Part shown: positions 8,851 through 16,708 of the stretch, one piece after another
Layout: every line of letters starts with the position of its first letter
How positions within the stretch are numbered: position 1 is the first letter of the stretch
Program-made: the position numbers and the translations under genes
The notes under the pieces: generated by a model
What the model was told of the DNA's origin: nothing
Database searches by the model: none
What the model saw: the letters and a program-made list of their open reading frames with translations, nothing else
From: Ktedonobacteria bacterium
Lineage (GTDB): Bacteria > Chloroflexota > Ktedonobacteria > Ktedonobacterales > JACDGC01
Direction: 5' to 3'
NCBI GenBank assembly: GCA_027459785.1
Contig: DAIDGU010000086.1
Span: 1 to 43,529 of the forward strand
DNA length: 43,529 bases

Positions 8851-11280
8851 ATGGATAGCGCGTATGAGCCGGAGCAGGCGACGACAACAGATCTGATGAG
8901 CCAGTTGGCCGGGCTGAACACCGAGCAGCGCCAGGCGGTCACGACCACCGCTGGGCCGGTGCTGATCCTCGCCGGACCGGGGAGCGGCAAAACCAGGGTC
9001 GTCACCTTCCGCATCGCCTACCTCATCGAGCATGAGCGCGTGCGCCCGTGGAATATCCTGGCCGTGACCTTCACCAACAAAGCCGCGCGCGAGATGAAGG
9101 AGCGCCTGGAACCGCTCGTCGGGCCAGCGGCGAAAGAGATCCACGTCGGCACGTTCCATAGCATCTGCGCGCGTGTCTTGCGCAGCGAGATCGAGACGAT
9201 GGATTTCGGGCGCACGCGCGATTTCACCATCCTGGACGACGACGAGCAGCAAGCCTTGATCAAGGCCGCGATCAAGGATATGAACCTGAGCGAGCGGCAA
9301 TACCAGCCGCGCGTCATCGGCGGCATCATCTCGCGCGCTAAAAACGAATTGCTCACCCCGCGCCAGTTCGCCGAGAGCGCCAACAAATACCTGGACGAGA
9401 TAGCAGCCCGCGTCTATCTGCGCTACGACGAGCAGTTGCGCACTCAGAACGCCGCCGACTTCGATGATCTGATCATGCTCACACACCAGCTCTGGCGGCG
9501 CAACCCCGACGCCCTCCTGCGCGCCCAAAACCGCTATCACTACATCCACGTCGATGAGTTTCAGGATTGCAACCGCGCGCAATACGAACTGGTACGCCTG
9601 CTGGCGCTGGGCCTGCCCCCGCTGGACGGCAAGACCGAGGCCGCCTTCACCGGGCGGCGCAATCTCTGCGTGGTCGGCGACCCCGACCAGGGCATTTATT
9701 CCTGGCGCGGAGCGAGCAGTAAAAACATCCTGCAATTCGAGAAAGATTTCCCCGACCGCACGCTGATCGTCTTGGGACGTAATTATCGCTCGACCCAAAA
9801 TATCTTAGATGCCGCCATGAACATTGTGCGGCGCAATTCTGATCGCATCGACCGCGAACTGTGGACGGACAAGGGATCGGGCGATCTGATCGAGGTGCGC
9901 GAGGTCTATAACGAAGAGGAGGAGGGCCGGTTCGTCGCCGATATGGTGCGCGTGCTGCAAGCGCGGGGCGAGGCGAAGCTGGCCGAATGCGCCGTCTTGT
10001 ATCGCACGAATGCGCAGTCGCGCGCCATCGAAGAACAATTCCTGCGCGCCGGGGTGCCGTATGTCGTCGTCGGCTCGCGCAAGTTCTACGAGCGCAAGGA
10101 GATCCGCGATGTCATCGCCTATCTGCGCCTGATCGCCAATCCCCGCGACATCACGGCCTTGCAGCGCATCATCAACGTGCCATCGCGCAAAATCGGTGAT
10201 GTCACCGTGCGCCACCTGCTGGGGTGGGCGGAGCAGCGCCGGCAGACGCCGGAAGACGCAATCGCCGCCATCGACGAGCATCCCACGCTGGGCAATCCGC
10301 CCAAAGAGGCGCTGAAACGCTTCGCCGCGCTGATCGCCGACTTGCGCGCCATGATCACCACCGTGCCGCTGGACATCGCCGTGGATAAGCTGCTGGAACA
10401 CACCGGCTATGCCAGCGAGATCCGCGACGGCAGCGAAGAGGGCGAGGAACGCTGGCGCAACGTGCTGGAACTGCGCCGCGTGGCCGGCGACTACGCCGAG
10501 ATCGATCCTCATGCCGCGCTGGCGCTCTTCCTGGAAAACGTCGCGCTCATCGGCGGGGCCGACACCACCGCGACCAACAGCGACGACGGCACGCTGGTGA
10601 ACGAGCCGCGCGACGCCGTGACGCTGATCACGCTGCACGCCGCCAAGGGACTCGAATTCCCCATCGTCTTCATGGTGGGAATGGAAGAGGGCGTGTTACC
10701 TCACTCGCGCTCAATGGAGCATCAGGATCAGCTTGAGGAAGAACGGCGGCTGGCCTACGTGGGCATCACCCGCGCCATGCGCAAGCTCTACCTCATCCGC
10801 GCCTTCCGCCGCACCTTCTACGGCGGCAACTCGAATCTGCAAGAGCCGTCGCGCTTCCTGGGGGACATCCCCGCCAAGCTGATGCACAGCGACTTCAAGC
10901 CTTCCGCCGGCGGCCTGAAGACGAGTGCCACGCCCACGCACGCCCACGGCTCGTCCTCCCGCACGCCCACCCGCCCCAACGCGGGATCGTCCCCCGCGCC
11001 CTACGTGCCGCGCGGCCAGCGCGGCATTCCGCCCGCCCCGCCATCCCGCCCGCTGCCGCCCGAAGACGACGTGGCGCAAGCCGAACCCGCGCCCCCGCCC
11101 GCCCCCGCCCGCGAGCCGCGCCCCGGCGACACCGTGCGCCATCGCATCTACGGCAAAGGGCTCGTGCTCAAAGTCATCGCCGAGCGCGACACCACCACCG
11201 TCGAGGTGCTTTTCGAGCGCACTAGCATCGGCAAGAAAACGCTGGACCTGAGCTTCGCCAAGCTGGAGATCGTGGGGTGA
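8851..11280 (+). CDS. pcrA: ATP-dependent 3'-5' DNA helicase PcrA/UvrD
   Basis: This superfamily 1A helicase acts in nucleotide excision repair, mismatch repair and removal of RNA polymerase or RecA from DNA. The 809 aa contain the full motif set: Walker A AGPGSGKT at residues 41-48, motif Ia TFTNKAAREM, Walker B VDEFQD, motif III VVGDPDQGIYSWRGA, motif IV GRNYRST, motif V TLHAAKGLEFP and motif VI RRLAYVGITRAM. A Pro-rich linker follows at about 690-755. The last 50 residues (GDTVRHRIYGKGLVLKV onward) form the Tudor-like domain by which PcrA/UvrD binds RNA polymerase. The PcrA or UvrD name is a convention; the lineage suggests PcrA. The stop is followed by the AT-rich island. Confidence 0.95.
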   Translation: MDSAYEPEQATTTDLMSQLAGLNTEQRQAVTTTAGPVLILAGPGSGKTRVVTFRIAYLIEHERVRPWNILAVTFTNKAAREMKERLEPLVGPAAKEIHVGTFHSICARVLRSEIETMDFGRTRDFTILDDDEQQALIKAAIKDMNLSERQYQPRVIGGIISRAKNELLTPRQFAESANKYLDEIAARVYLRYDEQLRTQNAADFDDLIMLTHQLWRRNPDALLRAQNRYHYIHVDEFQDCNRAQYELVRLLALGLPPLDGKTEAAFTGRRNLCVVGDPDQGIYSWRGASSKNILQFEKDFPDRTLIVLGRNYRSTQNILDAAMNIVRRNSDRIDRELWTDKGSGDLIEVREVYNEEEEGRFVADMVRVLQARGEAKLAECAVLYRTNAQSRAIEEQFLRAGVPYVVVGSRKFYERKEIRDVIAYLRLIANPRDITALQRIINVPSRKIGDVTVRHLLGWAEQRRQTPEDAIAAIDEHPTLGNPPKEALKRFAALIADLRAMITTVPLDIAVDKLLEHTGYASEIRDGSEEGEERWRNVLELRRVAGDYAEIDPHAALALFLENVALIGGADTTATNSDDGTLVNEPRDAVTLITLHAAKGLEFPIVFMVGMEEGVLPHSRSMEHQDQLEEERRLAYVGITRAMRKLYLIRAFRRTFYGGNSNLQEPSRFLGDIPAKLMHSDFKPSAGGLKTSATPTHAHGSSSRTPTRPNAGSSPAPYVPRGQRGIPPAPPSRPLPPEDDVAQAEPAPPPAPAREPRPGDTVRHRIYGKGLVLKVIAERDTTTVEVLFERTSIGKKTLDLSFAKLEIVG

Positions 11281-11577
11281 CGACATACATGCTTTCCAAT
11301 GAGGGACGACGTGAAAATGATGTCTTAGTAAATAGATCGGGCATCTACGCCGCCCGCTGGGTGCATAGATGGAAGCGCCATCGTCCCGGATTTGAACAGG
11401 AACGCCTCCGGCCTACTGACGCGACGTGTCCCCGGTAATTTAAAACATCGTAACCGCGCCCGTCCAATACTACAGACGTATACAGCAGCTCTTTTTCAGC
11501 AGAGATCGGGAGAAAATCCTAGGTGGACTAGCGATTCGGAGGTTGTTGTACATTGTTACTAACCTTCCTCCTAATGA
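11281..11577. other. gap at the island border
   Basis: About 300 bases between pcrA and the AT-rich operon. Base composition drops from GC-rich to AT-rich across it. Near 11386-11420, on the minus strand, a TTCAAAT heptamer is flanked by partly complementary bases like a tRNA T-arm, but no full cloverleaf can be drawn. Confidence 0.35.
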
Positions 11578-12258
11578 TTATTCGATCAGCGATAGAAATA
11601 AATGAATAACCTCAATCTGCCTGTCAATCCAATCACGCTTATGAATAGATAAGTACCTTGCTACACTATCACTACATCCGTTAAGTAGAAGTTCTTCTTT
11701 TGTTCTCAGTTGTTTACGGATCTGTTTATTGATTTTCGGAGCTATAGATGCATGATTCCCTTGAATTACATATCCGATCATGGCTCCCCAGTTTGAATTA
11801 TTCGAATAATCCTTGTCTTTTTGCAAATATCGTTCTTGGATTCCTTTTCTAACATATAATCTTATCAGAGTAGAGTTATCAGCCAATAATTTGCATTCAA
11901 AGGGGAAACGAATAGGTTCGAAGTCTGGAGTCCAGGTTGTGATAACGATATCGATTCGTGGTGCTGAATTAGCGTCCCTCTCCCCAGATTCGATCAATTC
12001 GTCATCATTATAATATTCTCGTACCACTTCCCATACTTGCTTGGTTTTTCGACCATATTGGGGGCATTGTTTTATAATCTTGCCTCTTAGAGCAGCGGTA
12101 ATGCTATTTTCGTGAAGTCGAATAAATTTGTTTCTATCTCCTAACCGGGCAAAGCCCTCAAGAACAAGTTCAACCGCACGTATAGTAAGTCCTTTTTGCA
12201 AGGCAAATGCTAAGTTTTCACTGATGGGTAACACCTGCGCTCCGACTAATTCCTGCAC
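11578..12258 (-). CDS. putative PD-(D/E)XK restriction endonuclease partner
   Basis: This gene encodes 226 aa and is the second gene of the AT-rich operon. A PD-(D/E)XK-like core is visible: E50 in a helical region, D103 in the strand RIDIVITTWTP, and E121-C-K123 in the strand IRFPFECKLL. The spacing and hydrophobic pattern fit this nuclease fold, so it may be the cutting partner of the upstream methyltransferase. The start is GTG 12258, only 4 bases after the methylase stop; AGGAAGGG within the end of the methylase gene serves as ribosome binding site, which points to coupled translation. The C-terminal half is basic and helix-rich. I recognise no named family; the nuclease call rests on the motif and the context. 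Confidence 0.7.
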   Translation of the reverse strand: MQELVGAQVLPISENLAFALQKGLTIRAVELVLEGFARLGDRNKFIRLHENSITAALRGKIIKQCPQYGRKTKQVWEVVREYYNDDELIESGERDANSAPRIDIVITTWTPDFEPIRFPFECKLLADNSTLIRLYVRKGIQERYLQKDKDYSNNSNWGAMIGYVIQGNHASIAPKINKQIRKQLRTKEELLLNGCSDSVARYLSIHKRDWIDRQIEVIHLFLSLIE

Positions 12259-12262
12259 TTTC

Positions 12263-15200
12263 TTAACCCTTCCTAGGTTGTACGATCTCGAGGATCACAC
12301 CTTCTGCATCACTAATCGCTGCGCCTATGGTCCAATGTCTTTGCTCCAATGGTTTAATCAAATAAAAGCCATTGGATCCCTGGCCAGGATCAGGGATAGA
12401 AAATATTCTGATATTTCTCCTATAGCGAAAAGTATCTGAAATATTCTCGTTACCTAGTAACCAAAATAGTTTGATAGCATCTTTTGTAGCATCGTTAGGA
12501 GAGGATTCAGTTACATTCGGTACATCGAGTATAGAAGGAACTATATCGAATTTTACAGGGAGCATATTGAGATTAGAATCAAAAAGTATTTCTCCTGTTG
12601 ATCGTAAATCGACAGGAGATAAATAATAATTCAATGTATCTATGAAAGCCTGAGTATATCTAATTAGCATGTAGGGATCGGGTCTCCTCAGTGCTAAGGA
12701 ACGTTCAGGATTATTAAAAAATCCAATAGTTTGCGCTATCGTTTCATGAACGATTTCAATTTCGTTTTGATCAAGGCCGTAACACTCGTAAATTGCTAAA
12801 TTAAGAAGATGCTCTTTTTCCTGAATATTAGATGCTCCCACATTATTTTTGACAGCGAGTGCAAGGTCGTCAACGATTTCCGCGATTGTACTCGCTTGCT
12901 GAGGATGTTCGACTGAAAAAGGGATAGGGAGGGAGCAGACTTCGCCAATCTTGACCTCATCTCTTTCTATTCCCCAAGATGCCGTCGTTAAAAAGAAGTA
13001 ATATTGCGCGAACTCTGAGTTAAGAAGGCCAGTGATGGCCTTCAGAAAGATCTCAGTTTCGGCAGTTCCAAAAATTCCAGTAAACGATTCTGTATATGCT
13101 ATATCTTTATCAAAGAAAGTAGCAGCTGGTCTATTTTTAACAAATGTTCTTTTAAAAAGAGCAAGAGGAGCTTTAAATCGGGCAGGTTCGCCTTTTCTAT
13201 AATAAAGTTTGCCTGTTTCTAAGCGTACAATGGTAGATGGCTGAATGTAATATCTACTAAATTTCCTCGTCGGTATAAATTGGGCATTGTCAAGCCATTC
13301 AGCGGGTTCACGCTTTCCAGGGCCTTTTTCATTAAAACCAACTTTAGGCTTTGCCCATCTTAACTCTCTTCTAAATTCTTCAAGTGAAGGAAAATTTTCT
13401 TTCAAAGAACGTAAAAGGGCATAATCAAAGTTCTTCCCCCATAAAGCGATCTTCCAAATGTTGAGGGTTGATGGAATTTCTTCATCTTCTGTGTTATCGG
13501 CGCTTGAATTCTCTAGGAAATGTTCATCTGGATCTTCTCGATGCCATAACCTTGCTTGATAAGGTTCCTCCGGTTCAAGTTCATCGCTCTTAGAACTAAT
13601 GGGAGTCTTAAAACTTTCGACAACTTGCCAAAGAGGAAGCTGTTTTATATCGTCTGAATCTAAAGCGATAATGCCAAAGACTCTTACTAAATGAGTAGGT
13701 TTGATCGCTCCGTAAAATATGTTTGCGTCTAATCTTGGCTTCATTGGAATATAGAAAATAATTGCAGTTGGCGCAATTGCATTCTCAAACAGATAACGCC
13801 TAACCGCCGAAAAATCAAATATCCGTTTTGTCCAATGAGTGGTAAAAAACGCTGCTCTGAAATTTGTATTCTTTTTACTTCTGTTGTACAAAAGACCTTT
13901 ACTAGGACATAAAAGCGCAATTTGGCCGTTTTTTGCACAATGCTGAGGAGCTTTCCATAAAAAAGCCTGTGCAATCTGCTTGTCACCGATAGGTCGCTTG
14001 CTTACCTCGATGTATTTTTTTGCCGGTGTAGTGAGTTGACTATCCCAAGGTGGATTTCCAACAACCACGTCGAAAGGAATTTGATCTATTGTATCAATCG
14101 TGTCAAAAAAATCTGCCTCTATAAGATTTATATCAAGGAGTTTAGGAAACTGGACTTGAGTCCAGATAGATTTCGGCTCAACATAGTCGAGCAATGCGAG
14201 GTAAAGGCTAAAGGCAGCTATGCGAAGTGCTTGCCTCTTCACATCGATTCCAAATATAGAGTTTTGCAAAATACTGGCTAGCTCATCAGGATTTTGTTTC
14301 CTATTATTTTTCCGCCTCCATCTTTCAACCAAACGTTTATAGCTTTCGACCAGAAAAATACCAGAGCCACAAGCGGGATCTAAAATTTTCATATCAATTT
14401 TATCGTCATTCAAGGGTAGAATTTGATTCAAGACAAAATCCACAAGAGAAGGCGGAGTATAATATGCACCTTCTATTTCCTTATCGGTTCTATTTTCTTT
14501 ATCCTGCTTAGCTTCTTTATCTTCTTCCTCTAAAAATTCTTCGTAAATCGCACTAATCAATTCAATAGGAATATATTCGAAGTCGTATGCCCAAAAGAAA
14601 AGAAACTGATCTGATAAAGAGTCGACTGTAAACAACCGCTTCAATTCATTTAGGTGTTCAGGTTTAACAGCATCCTTCTCTTCTTTAGTAACGGGAAACA
14701 TATCTCCGTTGAATTGCTCTCTTAAAAGGTCGAAGAAAGCATATGTGGTCGAGTAAGATGAAAGTATATCAGTGAATCTTGTGTATTCACTGCCAAAATT
14801 TCTTCCGAAGAAACCACTTTCACCGACTTCTAATACTCCTCTATCTTGGAGATACAAAGCGAAAATCGAGCGTCCTATTAGGCTATGAATATGTTCATAA
14901 TCAAGCCGCATTTTCTTCAATTCGTGTCTTATGAATTTAAGATTAGCAAGCAATTGACGATCTGCTTTGTGTTCTTTCGAGAAGAATCTTCCATATTCTC
15001 TCCAAAAACTGCCGGAATCTATACTTTCTCGGTTAAAGATGTTAATTCTATCCCATAAATCTGATATGGCTTTTGCTGGCAATTTAAGGTCTAGGCGAGT
15101 AGGCTCTGAATGATTGCTTTCATCAGTACGCGCGGGTGCCTCAAACCCATTATAGATACGAACTTCAGTTGGCAACACAACAATGATTAAGGGGACCTTG

Positions 15201-15538
15201 CTCTGATTCCATACCTTGCAATGGAATTCAGCAAGAGCTTTTATGTCTACACTTTCGAACGATTTAAAGTAGATAACCGGTGTTCCAGCAACAAAATAAA
15301 CTCCATCTATCTGAAAACCCTCTTCAAATTCATTTTTGATATCATACCAAATAGTTCTCAGATCGGTTGGAACTTGCTCCCAGTCCGCATTCTGATGTAC
15401 TAAATTGGGGCTGCCTAAAAAACCTAATTTGCTATAAACGTCTCCTACTTTGATATTGTGGTCACTTGCTTGATTTGCGATAAATTCTCGGGGGTGTGTG
15501 CCATCGAAAGAGGCTAGATTGTTGGGTTTTCTTCGCAT
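12263..15538 (-). CDS. large N6-adenine-type DNA methyltransferase (Eco57I/type IIG-like)
   Basis: This 1091-aa protein has a class I methyltransferase domain of the N6-adenine kind: a pre-motif EGAYYTPPSLVDFVL, motif I DPACGSGIF at D387 and motif IV VVGNPPWD at N495. The first 330 residues form a separate domain (YFVAGTPVIYFKSF, then VPLIIVVLPTEVRIYNGF), which resembles a degenerate nuclease or DNA-binding module; no intact PD-(D/E)XK is evident in it. The part after residue 600 probably holds target recognition. It shares only general motifs with the MmeI-like enzyme at 2524. It heads an operon with the nuclease candidate and has its own strong promoter. The gene is far richer in A and T than its neighbours, which indicates horizontal transfer. 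Modification of DNA is well supported; whether it also cuts is unknown. Confidence 0.85.
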   Translation of the reverse strand: MRRKPNNLASFDGTHPREFIANQASDHNIKVGDVYSKLGFLGSPNLVHQNADWEQVPTDLRTIWYDIKNEFEEGFQIDGVYFVAGTPVIYFKSFESVDIKALAEFHCKVWNQSKVPLIIVVLPTEVRIYNGFEAPARTDESNHSEPTRLDLKLPAKAISDLWDRINIFNRESIDSGSFWREYGRFFSKEHKADRQLLANLKFIRHELKKMRLDYEHIHSLIGRSIFALYLQDRGVLEVGESGFFGRNFGSEYTRFTDILSSYSTTYAFFDLLREQFNGDMFPVTKEEKDAVKPEHLNELKRLFTVDSLSDQFLFFWAYDFEYIPIELISAIYEEFLEEEDKEAKQDKENRTDKEIEGAYYTPPSLVDFVLNQILPLNDDKIDMKILDPACGSGIFLVESYKRLVERWRRKNNRKQNPDELASILQNSIFGIDVKRQALRIAAFSLYLALLDYVEPKSIWTQVQFPKLLDINLIEADFFDTIDTIDQIPFDVVVGNPPWDSQLTTPAKKYIEVSKRPIGDKQIAQAFLWKAPQHCAKNGQIALLCPSKGLLYNRSKKNTNFRAAFFTTHWTKRIFDFSAVRRYLFENAIAPTAIIFYIPMKPRLDANIFYGAIKPTHLVRVFGIIALDSDDIKQLPLWQVVESFKTPISSKSDELEPEEPYQARLWHREDPDEHFLENSSADNTEDEEIPSTLNIWKIALWGKNFDYALLRSLKENFPSLEEFRRELRWAKPKVGFNEKGPGKREPAEWLDNAQFIPTRKFSRYYIQPSTIVRLETGKLYYRKGEPARFKAPLALFKRTFVKNRPAATFFDKDIAYTESFTGIFGTAETEIFLKAITGLLNSEFAQYYFFLTTASWGIERDEVKIGEVCSLPIPFSVEHPQQASTIAEIVDDLALAVKNNVGASNIQEKEHLLNLAIYECYGLDQNEIEIVHETIAQTIGFFNNPERSLALRRPDPYMLIRYTQAFIDTLNYYLSPVDLRSTGEILFDSNLNMLPVKFDIVPSILDVPNVTESSPNDATKDAIKLFWLLGNENISDTFRYRRNIRIFSIPDPGQGSNGFYLIKPLEQRHWTIGAAISDAEGVILEIVQPRKG

Positions 15539-15558
15539 CTTTCACAACTCTTTATGTC

Positions 15559-15573
15559 TGCCTGCTCCAGGCA
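15559..15573. promoter_or_regulatory. palindrome in the methylase leader, possible operator
   Basis: TGCCTG, CTC, CAGGCA form a 6-bp inverted repeat about 35 bases downstream of the predicted transcription start of the methylase operon. It could be an operator or an RNA hairpin. No regulator gene is seen in the operon. Confidence 0.3.
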
Positions 15574-15610
15574 CATTTATTTCGGACAAAGCACTCCTCT
15601 TGATAGAACG

Positions 15611-15639
15611 AGTGTACATCATTAGATTGCAGCTGTCAA
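15611..15639 (-). promoter_or_regulatory. promoter of the methylase/nuclease operon
   Basis: On the minus strand a perfect TTGACA (15639-15634), a 17-base spacer and TACACT (15616-15611). The predicted leader before ATG 15538 is about 65 bases. Confidence 0.75.
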
Positions 15640-16142
15640 GAGCCTCTGGCCTTATTCATCTGAAAAATTTTACGGGAACAACCCATTCGACACCGCTGCA
15701 ATGGTATGAAGCGATTGTTTTGAGCTTGAGTTCGTTCCACGGACGCGGCTTCTTTCCACAGATGATCAGCTTGGGTGATCCGCTGGCGGTGATAGCAGCG
15801 TTTGAAGCAGTCATCGGCTTATTTCGGGAACCCTACAGAGAGGCTTCCAGATCGAAGGCGCGGGTTTACCCGCCAGCCGAGCGCACCATATGCTCTTGTT
15901 GCTTTTACGCGATCACTCCACCTGTAACACCTGTATGGAGAAACATGTCATCCACAACTTCCTTCTCAGTATGAGTGCGTTTCATCGTCCTCCTGATCCA
16001 CTGGCTGCTGGTGTGTCGCTTGTCAAAGATCCTGCTTATGCGGCAGCATCTGCCGCAATCGCTCCGCTGGCGTGCGCTATCAGTCGAATGCTTCCTAGCG
16101 GTGAATCTAAATGCATCAGGGATAGGTTGTTTATGGCTCATA
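15640..16142. other. gap without a convincing gene
   Basis: About 500 bases at the right edge of the AT-rich island. Short open frames occur on both strands but none has a recognisable product; it may be decayed sequence. The only element with a good ribosome binding site is the 26-codon frame at 15905-15985 on the minus strand, listed separately. Confidence 0.4.
15905..15985 (-). CDS. possible 26-aa peptide
   Basis: ATG 15985 follows AGGAGG with a 3-base spacer, which is short, and opens 26 codons (MKRTHTEKEVVDDMFLHTG, then VTGGVIA). There is no cysteine, no signal peptide and no neighbour that would suggest a processed peptide. It could be chance; it is reported because the ribosome binding site is a perfect match in an otherwise empty gap. 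Confidence 0.2.
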   Translation of the reverse strand: MKRTHTEKEVVDDMFLHTGVTGGVIA

Positions 16143-16394
16143 CTAAGAAGCTTTCTGCTGCAACGCCTGGTGTGCCGCCGCTTTCATCAAGCGCATCATA
16201 TGTTCGATATATAAAAATGTCTCTAATTCACGCTGCTCGGCGGGGGTGAGCGGCTGATCGCGTTCGGTGGCGACAAGCTCATAGAAACGCGCGGCCACAT
16301 CAGCCGAGGGGTGAAAGGCGAGGATCTGTTCCGGTGTTGGCTGGTTGATAAGAAAACGGACAACTTCTTCTTCCACCTGGGTCGCTGCGACCAT
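16143..16394 (-). CDS. small helical protein of unknown function
   Basis: This gene encodes 83 aa. The N-terminal half reads EEEVVRFLINQPTPEQILAF and the C-terminal half LTPAEQRELETFLYIEHMM followed by a helical tail. From memory, short proteins of this pattern (a PTPEQILAF-like element, then LTPAE..EL...EH) are common in Cyanobacteria and Chloroflexota, often in multiple copies, with no known function. GAGAGGTG lies about 7 bases before ATG 16394 and a perfect extended -10 lies upstream, so it is probably expressed. It is divergent from the flagellin gene. A part in a toxin-antitoxin pair is conceivable, but no partner is adjacent. Confidence 0.75.
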   Translation of the reverse strand: MVAATQVEEEVVRFLINQPTPEQILAFHPSADVAARFYELVATERDQPLTPAEQRELETFLYIEHMMRLMKAAAHQALQQKAS

Positions 16395-16432
16395 TACTGC
16401 ACCTCTCTGGATGAAGCACGTTCATGAGAAGC

Positions 16433-16441
16433 ATTATATCA
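16433..16441 (-). promoter_or_regulatory. extended -10 promoter of the 83-aa gene
   Basis: On the minus strand TGATATAAT, a perfect extended -10 element, 39 bases before the start codon. No good -35 hexamer is seen at the expected distance, which is usual for extended -10 promoters. Confidence 0.55.
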
Positions 16442-16506
16442 TAGAAGCCGATCAAATCGGTCCTCTGCCTCTCAGCCTACCTCTCTCTCGCCCTTGGTCT
16501 TTGTAT

Positions 16507-16526
16507 GGGCGCGATTCATCGCGCCC
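16507..16526. repeat. dispersed palindrome, family C
   Basis: GGGCGCGAT, TC, ATCGCGCCC: a perfect 9-bp stem. Nearly the same core is at 35072-35093 inside the long palindrome after rpsE. It lies between divergent genes, so here it is unlikely to be a terminator. Confidence 0.6.
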
Positions 16527-16626
16527 GCGTGGCCCCCACTCACGCCCGTGCGCCCTCCTCGCCACCACCAGACCCAATGTTCATCTGAAACGGGTATGGA
16601 AGACGAACGAGAATAATCATCCCCCC

Positions 16627-16654
16627 TCAAGTTTCGTGTTACCCATGACGATAC
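16627..16654 (+). promoter_or_regulatory. candidate sigma-28 (FliA/SigD) promoter of flagellin
   Basis: TCAAGTTT at 16627-16634 and GACGATAC at 16647-16654 match the flagellar consensus TAAAGTTT and GCCGATAA at 7 of 8 and 6 of 8 positions. The spacer is 12 bases against the usual 11. It lies 54 bases before the flagellin start codon, as expected for a late flagellar gene. Confidence 0.5.
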
Positions 16655-16708
16655 GTTTCTTGTGTTCTCCTGTACAACGCAACGGGAGCGAGAAAGGGTC
16701 TATCACAC

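Noticed and set aside
11538..11571. Terminator after the nuclease candidate
   Set aside because: GGAGG and CCTCC arms pair only with a bulge and no U-run follows on the minus strand.
15498..15974. 158-codon open frame on the plus strand
   Set aside because: It starts antisense inside the methylase gene, has no binding site and its product has no recognisable features.
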